A stretch of 64,000 nucleotides of DNA from Quercus robur. Its lineage: Eukaryota; Streptophyta; Magnoliopsida; Fagales; Fagaceae. Both the position numbers and the translations under genes were made by a program. The stretch covers positions 18,108,857 to 18,172,856 of the forward strand of contig NC_065545.1 in NCBI RefSeq assembly GCF_932294415.1. The letters are read 5' to 3'. Position 1 is the stretch's first letter. Each line of letters opens with the position of its first letter. Of the stretch, positions 12,165-24,001 are shown one piece after another. The notes under the pieces are model-generated. The model did no database searches and had not been told where the DNA came from. It was given only the letters and a program-made list of their open reading frames with translations.

Positions 12165-12779
12165 GCAGAGACATCAAATAAGATGAGTTGCTTGTGAATA
12201 GCTAAGATTTATTATTGTCAGCTTAAAGGGAGAATTAAATCCCATTTGATCACTTTCTATTCAAATAAAAAAAAAAAGGAAAGAGTCTTCATGTTGGGCA
12301 TGCTACAAACTTTGTATTCTACTGACCCTTCGTGCGTGCTACAATCATGAAATCTTATCAAATGGATTACCAAAAATTATTTAAAAAAAAAAAAAATCAC
12401 AAACATAAGTATTCAGCTTGAAAATACAGATTCAAGTAACTGTTTACTAATTGCATATATTGGAGGAATAACATGAGCAAGCTTTTTGGGGTCAACTCTC
12501 CCGTTCAAAATTCAATATCTGAATCCAACTTGAAAATCTTAACTGTGAATCAGCAAGCCTTTTGAGGCCATTCAAATCCCACGTATGTCTTATAAACTAC
12601 TCATTTGAGACCTACTGAAAGAACCTATGCAAACTAGTCAATTACAAAGCAATACATTCTCTCCTACACTTTGCCTAGGCACTCACTAAAGTGGAAGTTT
12701 TTCGTTGAAACAATGTATAATGTGTGTTATAGCCTAATCTGTATTGTTTGTTAACCAGCTTTCTTGATCAGCTGATGTC
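11704..12779. other. Tail-to-tail spacer between the NAC and MIEL1-like genes
   Basis: The two genes converge, with stop codons about 1.08 kb apart. The left half is taken by the duplicated NAC 3' end. The right half (12165-12779) is non-coding and presumably holds the 3' UTRs of both transcripts. Confidence 0.6.
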
Positions 12780-15700
12780 TCATTGATTATCTGGTGTTGA
12801 AATCCTGCGGGTGTTGTATGAATTGCAGTGGCTGCACTTGTGCCCTAAAATGTGGTAGCGAACATTGCTAGTATTGTTGCAATCATTGCAAAGAATTGAA
12901 ACCTGCAAAATATACAAACAACTCAGTATGTTGTTTAGTAGACTAACTGCTTGCAGCAGTCAGATCAAAATAACCACTATACAGATTAGCATAGACTGTT
13001 TTGGTATATTCCAGATCAGGAATGATAAGAGGAACAAGCTATTAAAAAAAATCTCTCTTTTAGAAAGAGGAATAATTGTTGCTGCACAAGTAAGGCCCTC
13101 AATCACTTAGTATATGTACCATGTTTTATGCACTTAGGTAATGCAAAGAACCAGAATAATCATCCTAGAGACACTTTGATAGACCGATAGTGGTAGAGTG
13201 AGAGGTGGGGTTTGAACCACAAACATGAGGCACCATAAAGGATGCTATTACTGTTGGGCTATCACTTGAATCCCCATCCTAGGGACACTTTTGGAAGTAG
13301 TTTTATGCAATTACCATCCAAATTGGCTACTTTTCTACTACAATAAATCATGAAATTTTGTCAGCCACACAACCTTTTTTTTTTTTTTGGAAAGATAAAA
13401 TAAGAATCGAAACCTATAGTATCCGCTCCATGATAGTAGCTCTTTACCATTAGGGTAAGACACCAATGGATTCTTTTCTATTTAGGCAAGATTCAAATCC
13501 AAGTCTCTTACCTGACAATAAGAGACTTTACCAATTGAGTTAACTGAAAATCAGGTCCAAACAACCTTTTAGATTTTAGAAAAGTATTTTTTTATGTTTT
13601 AATCGATGTTCACAAAAGGCTTTTAGATTTCGGATTCAAATGTCTAAGTTACATTGGAAGGTTTATTTGCACTCTATGCTTCAGAAAAGAAATGAATAAT
13701 GAGTTACTGTGAACAGCCAGACGTGTCACTATTGAAAAAAAGAAAAGAAAAAAGGAACCACATTCTTCAGGGGATATTAAAAACAGTCTACTTCAGAGGT
13801 CTGGTCAGTGTATAAACGTTCCACATAAAACAATTTTTAAAACTGACAAATCCTATCACAAACTACTATGAATGATCTGAAAGATTTTTATGGGGCAGTA
13901 AAAATTATTCTTCCTACTTTCTACGAGCTTCATCCAAATCAAGTTTAAGCTAATGTGGAATTTGAGGCATGAAATGCATACTTAAAAGCAAACTAACATA
14001 GAAAGGCATGGATGAAGAAACTACCTCATTCTGGTATTCCTCAGGCATGGCAGTAGCTTGTATCTGTCACAGGAGATACATAGCCATATTAACACAGAAC
14101 CACTTTATACAAAAAGCAGGAGTGGGAAATAGTCATCACAAGCAGGAAAAAGATAATATTCAGCAATAATTACTAATTTCGTATAAACATACTACAGTCA
14201 ACTTCGTGTATATAGACACATACATGCATATAACAAAGTCACACATTCCTTCAACATTCAGGGCTACCAAAAGCAGAGCTCTAAGGAAACCCACCCAAAA
14301 AGTGGGTTCTTTATGGTGCAAGAATTCATAGCATTTTCAATTCAAGCTAAGTAAAATAAGCAGCGTGTATTTTAGTTCGTAAAATCTTAAACTCATCTCC
14401 TTAGATCAATATATTCTTAACATGATGAGGACTTTTTTTTTTTTTTTTTTTGGGGGTATAAATCAATAGTTGGGGGTGGGGAAATTTGAACCTAGATGTC
14501 TCCATTGAAAACAAAAGGAGGTTCCAATTGAGCTACAAGCCTCTTGGCTAATATGATAAGTTATAAGATCTAAATACTAAAACTTATAGTAAGAGAAAAA
14601 GAAACTAAGATACCATTCAGGGTTCCTGCTACCTATGAAACAAACAAGCCAAGCCATATAGCTTCAACACTATCTCTTTTTTCCTATAAATAGCTTCAAC
14701 ACTATCTCACTTGATTGATGTAAGGTAATGTTCAAGCTCAACCCAATCCTTTTATCATTATACCTCAGACCACTACAATTGGAGGCTGGGATAATGTGAT
14801 TCTAGATAACCATGCTTAATCCTGAACCCAAACTGGTTCCTTCTATTAGATAAATGGATAATTATACAAAATAAATGAATAAGAAATGCATCCTAGAGTT
14901 GCACTCTTTTTTTGCAGTTTTCAATACAATTATTATTACTATTTTTTTTTTTTTTTTGATAGGTAACTTTTCAATACAATTATTTACTAATCTAAAAAAA
15001 AAAATTGTATAATTCTACAAAATAAATGAATAGAAAAAGGGAAAGTATTCTTTTTGCAATAAAACAAGAAAAGTAAAAACTCCATACCTCCTCATCCAAC
15101 GATCTCCAGTAAGCAGACATCTCACACACTGTCTTGGAGCAGATAGGACAACGATACCTAGGTGATAAATCCAACACATTTACAGATTATAAAAAATTGT
15201 TTTTATTATCAATAAATAAATGAAATAAAAAATTGCAAAAGCAAGCTGAAGTTAACTGATTCTGCCCTGCCATCTCATGAAAGCAGTCCATGTGCATTGT
15301 GTGTCCACACTTCATAATTGTGGTGCCTTTAATTGAGTCAAAAAGATACTGATGCATAAAAGTAAATAGTTAAAACATAGTTTTCTTCTAAACTTTAAAA
15401 CAACTGTAACACTCAAAAGCTCAGACTTTTTTTTTTTTTTGGAATAAGAAATCAAATTCACAGACCTCATAGCAAACAGGGCAGAAATTCTTCATGGAGT
15501 TCTCCACACATAAGTGATTATCACGCAGACTCACTGAATAGCAAGATCCTGAACTCAAGACCATAAAGATCCAAAATATATTCAAATACTAGCTTGAAAT
15601 TAAAAAAAAAATACAGATAATATATAATATAAGCAATGAGGATCAAGTGTTCAATAATAAAAAAGACAAACATTAGGTAAGACTGCAACGAAACTAAACT

Positions 15701-17391
15701 AAAATGAGAGAACAGACTTAGACTTTAACATCTTCATATATGTTGATAGGATGTTCAGAAAATAAGGATGCCAATTCTGTACGACTGTACCACATTTAAT
15801 CAAGTGGCAAACTCAAAGTTTGGAACATCAGTACTATAACAAGTAAATAACAATCCAATCTAGAAAATTCTTACGGCATTATTTGTTGGTAGTGCTCCAA
15901 TCCGAATATTTCTTTTCACTTATCTGTTTCCTATTGGTAAACAGATAAACCCAAAGGGTCTTGAACCCACAACCTCACCTTCCAACTAGCTCTTACAACA
16001 ACCTCCTAATCTTCACCCTTTCATCCATCTCACCATCATCTTTTCAGGTTCATTCTCCCACCCACTTAGTGCCCAAATTTGTTTATACATACTGCTCTCC
16101 CATAAATTCTGGCAGAAACATAAATAAAAACTTCCACATGATGATGGCAATTCAATGAGTAATGTACAATTTAAAAGCATTCATGCAACATACAAACTCA
16201 ACTTCTATATATAAATAGACACACACAAACCCAGCATTTTTATTGTACTTGCCCTAGATTTCTTCAAAGTCTTTACTCTGTTTGGATGCATAAAAGCCCA
16301 GCACTAATCATAATAAATTTCTTGTAGTAAAACGTCAGTGTAACCATAATGCCAGCATATTAACCACCAATTGCATATAACTAACTTGATTGTCCCATTA
16401 ATCTGAAAGCCTGTTCTTAACAATCAATCAACAATAAAATGCACCAACTTCAAAGTAAATATGATTGGAAAAGAAACCGACCCAATGTTATGATAATCTA
16501 ATAATCTTACCAAGGAATAACCTCACTTATATACAGGAAAATGAAAGTATGTATAACTGAAATACAAACAATCCCATAAATAAATCACTATATTAAAAGA
16601 GCAGCAAGGTAAGAAGTTATGTACCGCACTTCTTACAGTGAAAGAAGTTATCACGACCACCAACTCTGAAAGTCACAATTCAATTAGCATAAGACATTTA
16701 TGCAGAAAACTGAAATCAGATCAACCCATGAAATTAATTTACAGATAACCCAGTTACTTACCTACAAATCCCACATTCTTCACAATGAAACTGCCCCTTA
16801 TCAGTCTGCACAAACAGCAACATTGTATAGCTTCAAATACTGAAAATTTTAACACCATGAAAAGATCCAGAAGCTTAAGTCTGCTTTGACCAAATAACTA
16901 ATCAACTGAACAACTATCTTACATCATCATAGAATTTGCAAACGTCGCAAAAGTACTCTCCCATGTTGACACCACAGTTAGAACAAACCTGAGCAACCTG
17001 CAACACAACACAAAAACAATATATGCCCATTAACCCAATTCAGAAACATAACAAAAATCAACATATAAAAGGAGAGAAGAATCATTCAAACCACAACTTC
17101 AAACCTGCTGCTCAGTATTGCAAATCAAACATACAACCTGAAAAAAAAAAAAAATGAATAAAAATCATATTCCACAACCATTTTCATTACTAATAACAAC
17201 TAGCCTCTTCACATAAGCTATATGCGCAATCATAGGCTCTTAAAAACAATATAACAGCTTTAAGTTGTAACCGCAAGTAGTTATAATTTAAGTATTGAAT
17301 GTGCGTCCTAATTTAGGGGTGGCACTACTTCTAACTCAGGGTGGTCACGGGACCACCCTGACTTGCCAAAAAATGTATATATATACTTGGA

Positions 17392-17422
<31 letters not shown>

Positions 17423-18839
17423 CTAAATTAACCTATTTGGACCACCCTAACTTGAAAATTATAAGAATTTTGGTTCAATAAAAATAAGAGTGGTGCTACA
17501 TTCACAACATTTTTACAATATTTTCACAACAAATATTATGTAATAAGCAAAAAGCGGTTACTAATTCTAATTTTGGCTCAATATTGACATCAGTTTTTAA
17601 CCCACTAATCACAAATTATTGCATAAGATTTGTTTTGAAAATGTTGTAAATGTAGCATTTCTCCAAAAATAATTTTGTCCCCACAAACATAATCCTTAAC
17701 CCCTTAAAAAAAAGAAAAAAAAGAAAAAAAAAAAAAAAAGAAGAAGACTAGGCCAAACAAAAATGAGTTAACAAATTATTCAACAAAAAAACTATTCAAA
17801 AAATAAATAAAAATAATAATTCAAATTTGTAACTCTTTCAAACTATTACATAAAAATAATCTCTAATTTCAATTTTCCTTGAAAAAGGGACTCAAGAATA
17901 ATATTGTAGTTCATGAGTTTTCCTTGGCAGTGTTGGCAATTATGCTCTTTTTAGCTTTACAGTTGTAATAATTTTGCTTTCCTTAATGACTTAGCTTGTA
18001 GTTACAGCAAATATCATCAGTTTTTCTTACTCTTTTCTATTGTCATTTCAATTCTCTTATTGTATTACTCTTATCAAAACATTCTCAATTCCCACTTTAT
18101 CTCTTATCAGTCCATTTTTTCTTTTACTCTTTGTTAGTAGAAAAAACTTGTAATACTTCTTCTTCTTTTTTTTGTGACGTACATATAGTCAAGTTATCTC
18201 TTTATTATTTTGTATAATTTAAGTTTCTTAACTACCACCCTAACAAATATTTCTAGAGCGGTCATTGTCCTAATTATTATTAATAATAAACCCCATCACC
18301 TACAATTTACAGAAATACACATACATGTCAATATTGAAAACACATACATACTTGCTTAACATCTTGCCTGACCAGCTCATGATGATCTTTTGGGTTGCTC
18401 AGGTTGCTCTAAAAATCATCAAAATATTGAAAAGAAAAAAAAATACCCAGATGAAAAATTTTCCTATAAATGCAATTAGAAGTTAATTCACACGTAAACA
18501 CCAACACACACACACGCACAAAAATATATAGAAAGAGACCGTGACTTCATTGTGGCAGTGGCGGCAAGGGAAGATCTGGTTGCAACAGGGGGCTAGAATC
18601 TTGCATCGTCTCTTATAGTGCTCACACCTAAACCAGAAACCAAAAAAAAAAAAAAAACACACACAGACAGTTACTTCCATCCACAAATTTGACAAACAAA
18701 AACAAAAGCACCAAAAAGCAGAGAAAGTGGATGAGAGAGTGTGATGAAAAAGATGTTGTAACCCGTAATCGGATTTTCCAAAGTCCTTCGGTTTGGTAAG
18801 AGGAGTTAAAGCAGAGTCTTGTTGATGTTGTTGTTCCAT
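12780..18839 (-). CDS. MIEL1: CHY/CTCHY/RING-type zinc-finger E3 ubiquitin ligase, MIEL1-like
   Basis: Twelve exons on the minus strand: 18763-18839, 18540-18627, 18352-18408, 17105-17137, 16923-16997, 16762-16805, 16625-16665, 15466-15548, 15257-15348, 15088-15157, 14025-14063 and 12780-12902. All introns are GT-AG and phases agree throughout, giving 273 residues; Arabidopsis MIEL1 is of similar length. Order of domains: CHY zinc finger from C27 (C27, H29, C34, C40, C41, C47, C50), CTCHY finger (exons 4-8), RING-H2 with C161, C164, C180, H182, H185, C188, C200 and C203, and a C-terminal zinc ribbon (C238, C241, C256, C259). Such proteins transfer ubiquitin to targets; Arabidopsis MIEL1 acts on MYB30. 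That substrate is only an analogy here. RZFP34/CHYR1 is the nearest alternative, but wording in the CTCHY and RING parts fits MIEL1 better. A gypsy LTR lies 254 bp upstream, and introns hold SINEs and a MITE. Confidence 0.93.
13178..13274 (-). mobile_element. Short tRNA-like SINE in MIEL1 intron 11
   Basis: Flanked by a 17-bp direct repeat, CATCCTAGrGACACTTT, at 13161-13177 and 13275-13291 (one mismatch), the mark of retroposition. On the minus strand it contains TGATAGCCCAACAG (A-box-like region) and GGTTCAAACCCC, a good B box. There is no poly(A) tail. A diverged relative is visible near 4965-5045, sharing the words CACCATAAAGGATG and TGGGCTAT. Confidence 0.6.
13379..13560 (-). mobile_element. 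tRNA-derived SINE, family 1, copy B, in MIEL1 intron 11
   Basis: On the minus strand it runs from GTTAACTCAATTGGTAAAG (A-box-like) through GGATTTGAATC (B-box region) to a poly(A) tail. A perfect 10-bp direct repeat, ACAACCTTTT, flanks it at 13369-13378 and 13561-13570. It has the same orientation as the host gene. Confidence 0.7.
14433..14548 (-). mobile_element. tRNA-derived SINE, family 2, in MIEL1 intron 10
   Basis: The minus strand reads GCTTGTAGCTCAATTGG (A box), GGTTCAAATTTCC (B box), then a poly(A) tail (T run 14433-14451 on the plus strand). Flanking ATGATGAG and ATGATAAG may be a worn target duplication. Its sequence differs from family 1. Confidence 0.6.
17488..17664. mobile_element. 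MITE in MIEL1 intron 3
   Basis: Terminal inverted repeats, GAGTGGTGCTACATTCACAAC on the left and GTTGTAAATGTAGCATTTC on the right, bound about 177 bp of non-coding DNA. A separate small hairpin (GGTGGTC...GACCACC) lies just upstream at about 17340-17358. Confidence 0.55.
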
Positions 18840-19093
18840 TGATGTTATTGTTGGGGGTTATAGGGAGTAAGGAGGGACCGAGAGACAAATAGAGCTGAAA
18901 GATGAATTGGACAATTGGGTTTATTATGATTTTGATAGCGAAGAGAAGGGGACTATTTGTTTCTAATTTATATTTCCCAATTATTTTGTTCCATTTAGCC
19001 TTGGGGCTTTTTTCTTTTTTTTCTTTTTTTGATAAAGTTTGGTTAAAATTTTCTTTATAGCAAAGGACTACAACTCTAGTTACAAAAGTAAGG
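18840..19093 (-). promoter_or_regulatory. Residual MIEL1 5' flank between start codon and gypsy LTR
   Basis: Only 254 bases separate the MIEL1 start from the retrotransposon. They should include at least the 5' leader and perhaps the proximal promoter. I see no convincing TATA box. The TAAGG target site occupies the last five bases (19089-19093). Confidence 0.5.
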
Positions 19094-19823
19094 TGTAGGG
19101 GCACAATTTAGTAACCAAATTCTTGCTGTTACAAGTCTTGGTCCAAAAAGCCCAACACAATGAATTCTTGTAAAGTATGGGCTAAAGAACTCGGTTTAAG
19201 TAAGTTTAAATGGATTATTGCATGGGTTAAGGGAACACACGAACAAGAACAAATGCTATTGTGTTGAAGGGTCACCCGGAATGATAGAGCTAAAAACTTG
19301 ATTAATAGATACAGATCAATACAGTAAGACTCCTCTACAGTATTCTCTCCTTTTTTCTTGTCCCCTTCTCTTGGGGGACTTTTACATATTATATAGGTCA
19401 TTTCCAATCATCTGGGCTTTATACTTGTTGATCATCCAAACCCCCACTTGAGTTCCTGTCCCATCAGACACTTCTCTCAGTTCTTTGTGAGTTGCGGTAG
19501 CCAAGGTAGTACTGTTCAGGGGTCTTCTCCACATTAATGCGGCCAGGAGAGTAGTTGTAATGAATTTAATATGGTGGTGGCAACCTTTGCTGAGATATTT
19601 TGGGTTTCCTTCCTTTTTACGTATTTAGAAGATGGACTGTAGTGACTTGGATGTACCTTTACTCCGAATTTTGCAGTATCCGAAGAGAAATTACTCCTCG
19701 GACATGTTTTCTTTGCCCTAGTGGGCCTGAATAAGGATTGCTTGGGTCACGCTAGCTCCTCGAATGGGCTGCGTCCTCGGACGGGCCTAGGGCCCAGCCT
19801 GTTATTTTGGGCCGGTCCCCACA
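19094..19823 (-). repeat. 3' LTR of the Tat element, next to MIEL1
   Basis: In element orientation it starts TGTGGGGACC and ends GCCCCTACA, the usual TG...CA. It is the same length as its partner. Because the element and MIEL1 are both on the minus strand, transcription starting in this LTR would run into MIEL1. Confidence 0.95.
19386..19397 (-). promoter_or_regulatory. TATA-like box in the 3' LTR
   Basis: On the minus strand the LTR has CCTATATAATATG, the best TATA match in it, followed by a purine-rich stretch. It lies about 550 bases from the MIEL1 start codon. Promoter activity is inferred only. The 5' LTR has the same motif. Confidence 0.45.
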
Positions 19824-19842
19824 ATAGCCCCTCAAAACTCCG
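19824..19842 (-). other. Polypurine tract region of the Tat element
   Basis: Directly upstream of the 3' LTR in element orientation, the minus strand reads GAGTTTTGAGGGGCTAT, a purine-rich segment placed where plus-strand DNA priming occurs. Confidence 0.55.
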
Positions 19843-20362
19843 GTTTTTTATCTCCTTCTGAGGAGAAAAGCGGGGTTTTGACATTATAAAGGATGAAATT
19901 AATTAGCTCCTGATTCACACGTGTGGGGGCAGTTACTTTTGACGCGCTACAATTTACGAGGCGCGGTTATTTACTCCAGGCGGCTTCATGTCTCCCTTAT
20001 CTAACGGCGAGGCGCAGATCTAACGGCTGACATTCTTCCCAGAGTTCTTGAGCGGGAGCGATTCCCTTTTTCCCCCTTGCTATATAAAGCCTTAAGGAGA
20101 CTTGTTTTTCTTTTCGTTCACCAGCATATAAGAAGTTTAAAGAACTCCAGAGAACTCCAGTGCCCAGACATCCACGAACACTCCCGACCTTCGGATTTCT
20201 GTAACTATTTCTGTGAGGCGTCCTTCCCTGAAGAGATTTCAAAGTGTTTCAGAGATTGTCGCAGGGACACCCGTAAGTTCCACTCGCTTCGTTGCTTCAA
20301 ATTTCTCCTCAGCTTTCAATTTTCACCTCGGTTTTCTCTCTCGTCCCTCCGGTTTAACTTAG

Positions 20363-22825
20363 ATGGGTAGATTCAAGGATCTAGTAGATACTTCAGCTGC
20401 CATGGAGGCTTTTAGGGCAAAATATCATATCCCATCGGGGGTGGTTCTGCAGTACTGTCCCCCAGAAAGAGTATTAACAGATAGAGACGTGGGTCAAGTG
20501 GTCATTCCCATGATTGCTTTTATAGAAGGAGGAATGACACTTCCCATGCATAGGATTACCTGGGACTACTTGTTCAACCATAGGTTGACACCGCATCAAT
20601 GCGCTCCGAACATGTTCAGGATCTTAAGCTGCATAGATGTCCTGAACGAGCGGATGGGTCTAGACCTTACCTGGCACGATGTAGTTCATCTGTACGAGTG
20701 CCACTATCTCGAGAAGGGGGGGTATTATCTTAAATCTCGGTCCGAGGTCGTTAGGCTAATCTCCTGCTTCCCCATATCCAATAAGACTATGAAGGATGAT
20801 TTCCTCATTGCCTCAGGAGAGTGGAGCGATGGTTTTCATTGTCCAACTCGGGCAGGAATTCCAGGTGCGGCGCCTCTAGGGCCAATCCTTTAGGGAGGGG
20901 GCTTAGCTCTTTAGATTCATTCCTTTTTTTTTTTGCCTAAGAATCAAAAAATTTATAACTTAACCACAATCTCCTCCTCGGCTATTTTGTAGATAAAGCT
21001 CACGTTGCTCCTCGGCTAAGCCACGTAAACGTTCCGACCTTGAACTATTTTTTGAGGTCAGAAATCTACGTTAACGAGGACGGGCAACTACGCGTGGCTC
21101 ATCTGGTTTTGGGCTACCAACCCCTATCCCGTGCCTTCCAAGACATTGGTCACGCCATAAAAGCTGGTAGTCCGAGGTTAGCTAGGATCAATGTGTCCAA
21201 GCCTAAGTTTTTAGCCCGAGACGATCTCAGGCCAATCATTTTGCCCCGCATTCAAAATCCTCCACCAGTTGCGCAATTGCCTCCACCAGATAATCTCGAA
21301 GTTGCCGCACAAGCTAAAAAAGAAGCTGAATCATCTCGTCTTTCTCTAGAGGAGGAGATAGACGAGTTCTACTTCGAAGAAGATATCCCCAAAACTCCTC
21401 TGATTGAGCTTTCAGATCCCGAGGGAGAGCAGGACCGAAATTCAGTGGTCGGCGTGCCAATTGTTATAGCCTGCTCGGACGACTCCTTAGACGAGGAGGT
21501 AGATAATATGGCTTCCAGCAAAGGAAAAAGCCTACGAAAGTTGATGGCCTCCCAAGGCAAAGGTCAATCATCGAAGGCGCCCTTCAAGTCCCAGACCCCT
21601 ATTCTTCCCCCCGTTGCCCCTCAACCCCCCCTCCGATCCTGGCCTAAAAGTTAATCCAGACTTGAAGAAGAAGAGGCCAGTTGAAACCCTTGAGGAAGGC
21701 GAGGTGGGCCCCCGCCCGGGTAAACAGCCAAAAACGACCCGGGAGCAGAAGAATAAAAGGGCTCCCTCTATAGAAAGCCGGGAGGAAGGGGACCGAGCCG
21801 AAGTGCGTGTTAATCCGCGTACTTGGAGCTCGAAGCTCAAGGTAGACGGGGTTGCCATTCCTTACACCGCTTCGGTCCGAGAATACAATAGGGGCCGAGC
21901 GGGATATATAACTGAGGCCCTAGAGCAGCCCGTGCTCCTTCCCCGAGACATGGAGGCTTACAGGCGATTCTCACAGCTTGAGCTCTTCCTATCCCTGAAA
22001 AGGGACCTTGCAATGGTAAAGCAATTCGTCCTACCTTTGATAACATCATTAGATCCTATCACATTTTAACGTATCATTTTGTTGTTTTGTGGGCAAATTA
22101 CTCAGCAAGTATTCGTGGCCGAGGAATATTGCCGTAACAACCGCAAGTTAGCTGAAGCTAAGGCTTTGTCTCGTGCCGAGGTGGAGAAGTCTGTAGGGTC
22201 CCTTAAGCAAGAGAATTTTGAACTTTCTGAGAACTTCAAAGAGGCTGAGAAGGGCCGCAAGAGCGTTGAGGCTGAACTAAAGAGTGCTGAAACCCAGGCC
22301 GAAGACTAACGCCAAAAACTGTTCGTGACCAAGACCGATCTTGCCACTGAAAGGCAAAAAGTGTTGGATCTTACGGCCGCGTTACAGAAAGCTGTGGAGG
22401 AGGCCCGGCTGGCCAAAGGAGAGGCTCAGCTAGTTAGGGAAGCAGCCAAGGCTGAGAAGAAAGCCTCTTATCAGCTGGGGGCGGAGGAGACTGAAGCCAG
22501 GCTTTCCGATGAGCTACCAGAGGTATGCAGGGATTATTGCAGCATCTCATGGGCTCATGCCCTTGATGCTGCAGGGATTCCTGCGGACTCGGCCTTAAGG
22601 TTGCCTGAGAAGGTCTTTTTCCCTCCTGAGATCCAAGAGATCCTAGACGGTGCCACTGAAGCTTCTGAACAGGCTACGATTATTCCTGATGCCATCCCTT
22701 TAGTTGATAAGGCCAAGGATCCTGCTAAGGAGTCAGTCTCCGAGGGCTTAGGGGCAGATTCCCAAGCTAAAGGCATTCCCCCTCTTCAGGCAGAGCAGAA
22801 AGAGAATCCTCCTGCTGAGGCTTAG
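20363..22825 (+). pseudogene. Antisense ORF of the Tat element (putative gypsy-type transposon protein)
   Basis: It lies opposite to gag-pol, between the repeat block and the 3' LTR. Three exons can be read: 20363-20864, 20993-22015 and 22106-22825. The introns are GT-AG and their joins keep phase; the first join restores AGIPDKAHVAPRLSHVNVP. The N-terminal part (VLTDRDVGQVVIPMIAFIEG..., SRSEVVRLISC) resembles the plant family described as a putative gypsy-type transposon protein, found as an extra ORF in Tat elements. The C-terminal exon is Ala/Glu/Lys-rich, likely coiled coil. Two defects are seen: a +1 shift in a C-rich stretch at about 21605-21632, and a TAA at 22307-22309 in place of a sense codon. 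Its function is unknown even in intact relatives. Confidence 0.8.
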
Positions 22826-23159
22826 CTCCAATAGTTTTTATTACTGTATTTTCTTTAAAACGGGAGTTGTCTTATCTTTGGTTCTTTTGTAAAGACTTCC
22901 CTTTGTATTATTCTCGGCTTATTAATATAGAATGTTCTTTTTCCCATTTCTCTTTTTGTATTTATGACTGATGTTGATATAATTTCATTATTTTGTTCAA
23001 AGTTAATGCTACTGTTCCTCTAGTTGATGTTTGCAACAATCCTTAAGATTCTATCAATATAAACAAATGAGACAGGGCAGTGCCGTGCGGCGAACTTAGA
23101 ACAATAGATGCTATTATACGAAACTATGAACGTACCTTAAAATTGCACAGGAGTCCTGA
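22826..23159. other. Untranslated spacer within the Tat element
   Basis: Non-coding and T-rich just after the antisense ORF stop, possibly its 3' end region. It has no reading frame and no repeat structure until the array that begins near 23160. Confidence 0.55.
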
Positions 23160-23905
23160 GTTGTTAATTTCCCCTAAGTCTGTGGTCTGAGGAGCTATGC
23201 AAAACTTAGGTTCTGTTCAACACTTAGATAAGTTATTAATTTCCCCTAAGTCTGTGGTCCGAGAATCCATGCAGGACTTAAGTTCTGTTTAAAACTTGGA
23301 TAGATGTCATAAGTTATTAATTTCCCCTAAGTCTGTGGTCTGAGGAGCCATGCAAGACTTAGGTTCTGTTCAACACTTAGATAAGTTATTAATTTCCCCT
23401 AAGTCTGTGGTCCGAGGAGCCATGCAAGACTTAGGTTCTGTTTAACACTTAGATAAGTTATTAATTTCCCCTAAATCTATGGTCCGAGGAGCCATGCAGG
23501 ACTTAGGTTCTGTTTAAAGCTTAGATAAGTTATTAATTTCCCCTAAGTCTGTGGTCCGAGGAGCCATGCAGGACTTAAGTTCTGTTTAAAACTTGGATAG
23601 ATGCCATAAGTTGTTAATTTCCCCTAAGTCTGTGGTCTGAGGAGCTATGCAAGACTTAGGTTCTGTTCAACACTTAGATAACTTATTAATTTCCCCTAAG
23701 TCTGTGGTCCGAGGAGCCATGCAGGACTTAGGTTCTGTTTAAAACTTAGATAAGTTATTAATTTCCCCTAAGTCTATGATTCGAGGAGCCATGCAGGACT
23801 TAGGTTCTGTTTAAAACTTGGATAGATGCCATAAGTTGTTAATTTCCCCTAAGTCTATGGTTTGAGGAGCCATGCAAGACTTAGGTTCTGTTTAAAACTT
23901 GGCTA
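23160..23905. repeat. Tandem array of about ten 72-80 bp units inside the Tat element
   Basis: Each unit contains TTAATTTCCCCTAAGTCT, GTGGTCCGAGGAGCCATGCA and ACTTAGGTTCTGTTTAA. Units start near 23163, 23236, 23317, 23388, 23460, 23532, 23614, 23686, 23758 and 23839. Three or four carry an extra short segment GGATAGATGCCATAAG, giving the longer unit. The array sits between the pol end and the antisense ORF, the hypervariable region in which Tat elements are known to grow tandem repeats. Confidence 0.92.
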
Positions 23906-24001
23906 GATGGAAGTTGACCAATGGATATGCGATGATCACGGAACAAAACATAGGCAGAGCTGTTTTCATTAATAATAATATCTTCTTAGATTATTTACAT
24001 T

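Noticed and set aside
13178-14548. Possible tRNA genes on the minus strand
   Set aside because: A- and B-box-like words are present, but no cloverleaf can be formed. Target duplications and poly(A) tails show SINEs.
12780-18839. MIEL1-like locus as a pseudogene because of its fragmented frames and many insertions
   Set aside because: All twelve exons join in phase with GT-AG introns and every zinc ligand is kept. The insertions lie only in introns.
18628-19104. A 158-residue minus-strand frame overlapping MIEL1 exon 1
   Set aside because: It is in another frame from the MIEL1 protein and covers intron 1 and the 5' flank. The spliced MIEL1 model explains the region.
23160-23905. Possible CRISPR-like repeat array
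   Set aside because: The units are directly tandem with no unique spacers, and the setting is a plant retrotransposon.
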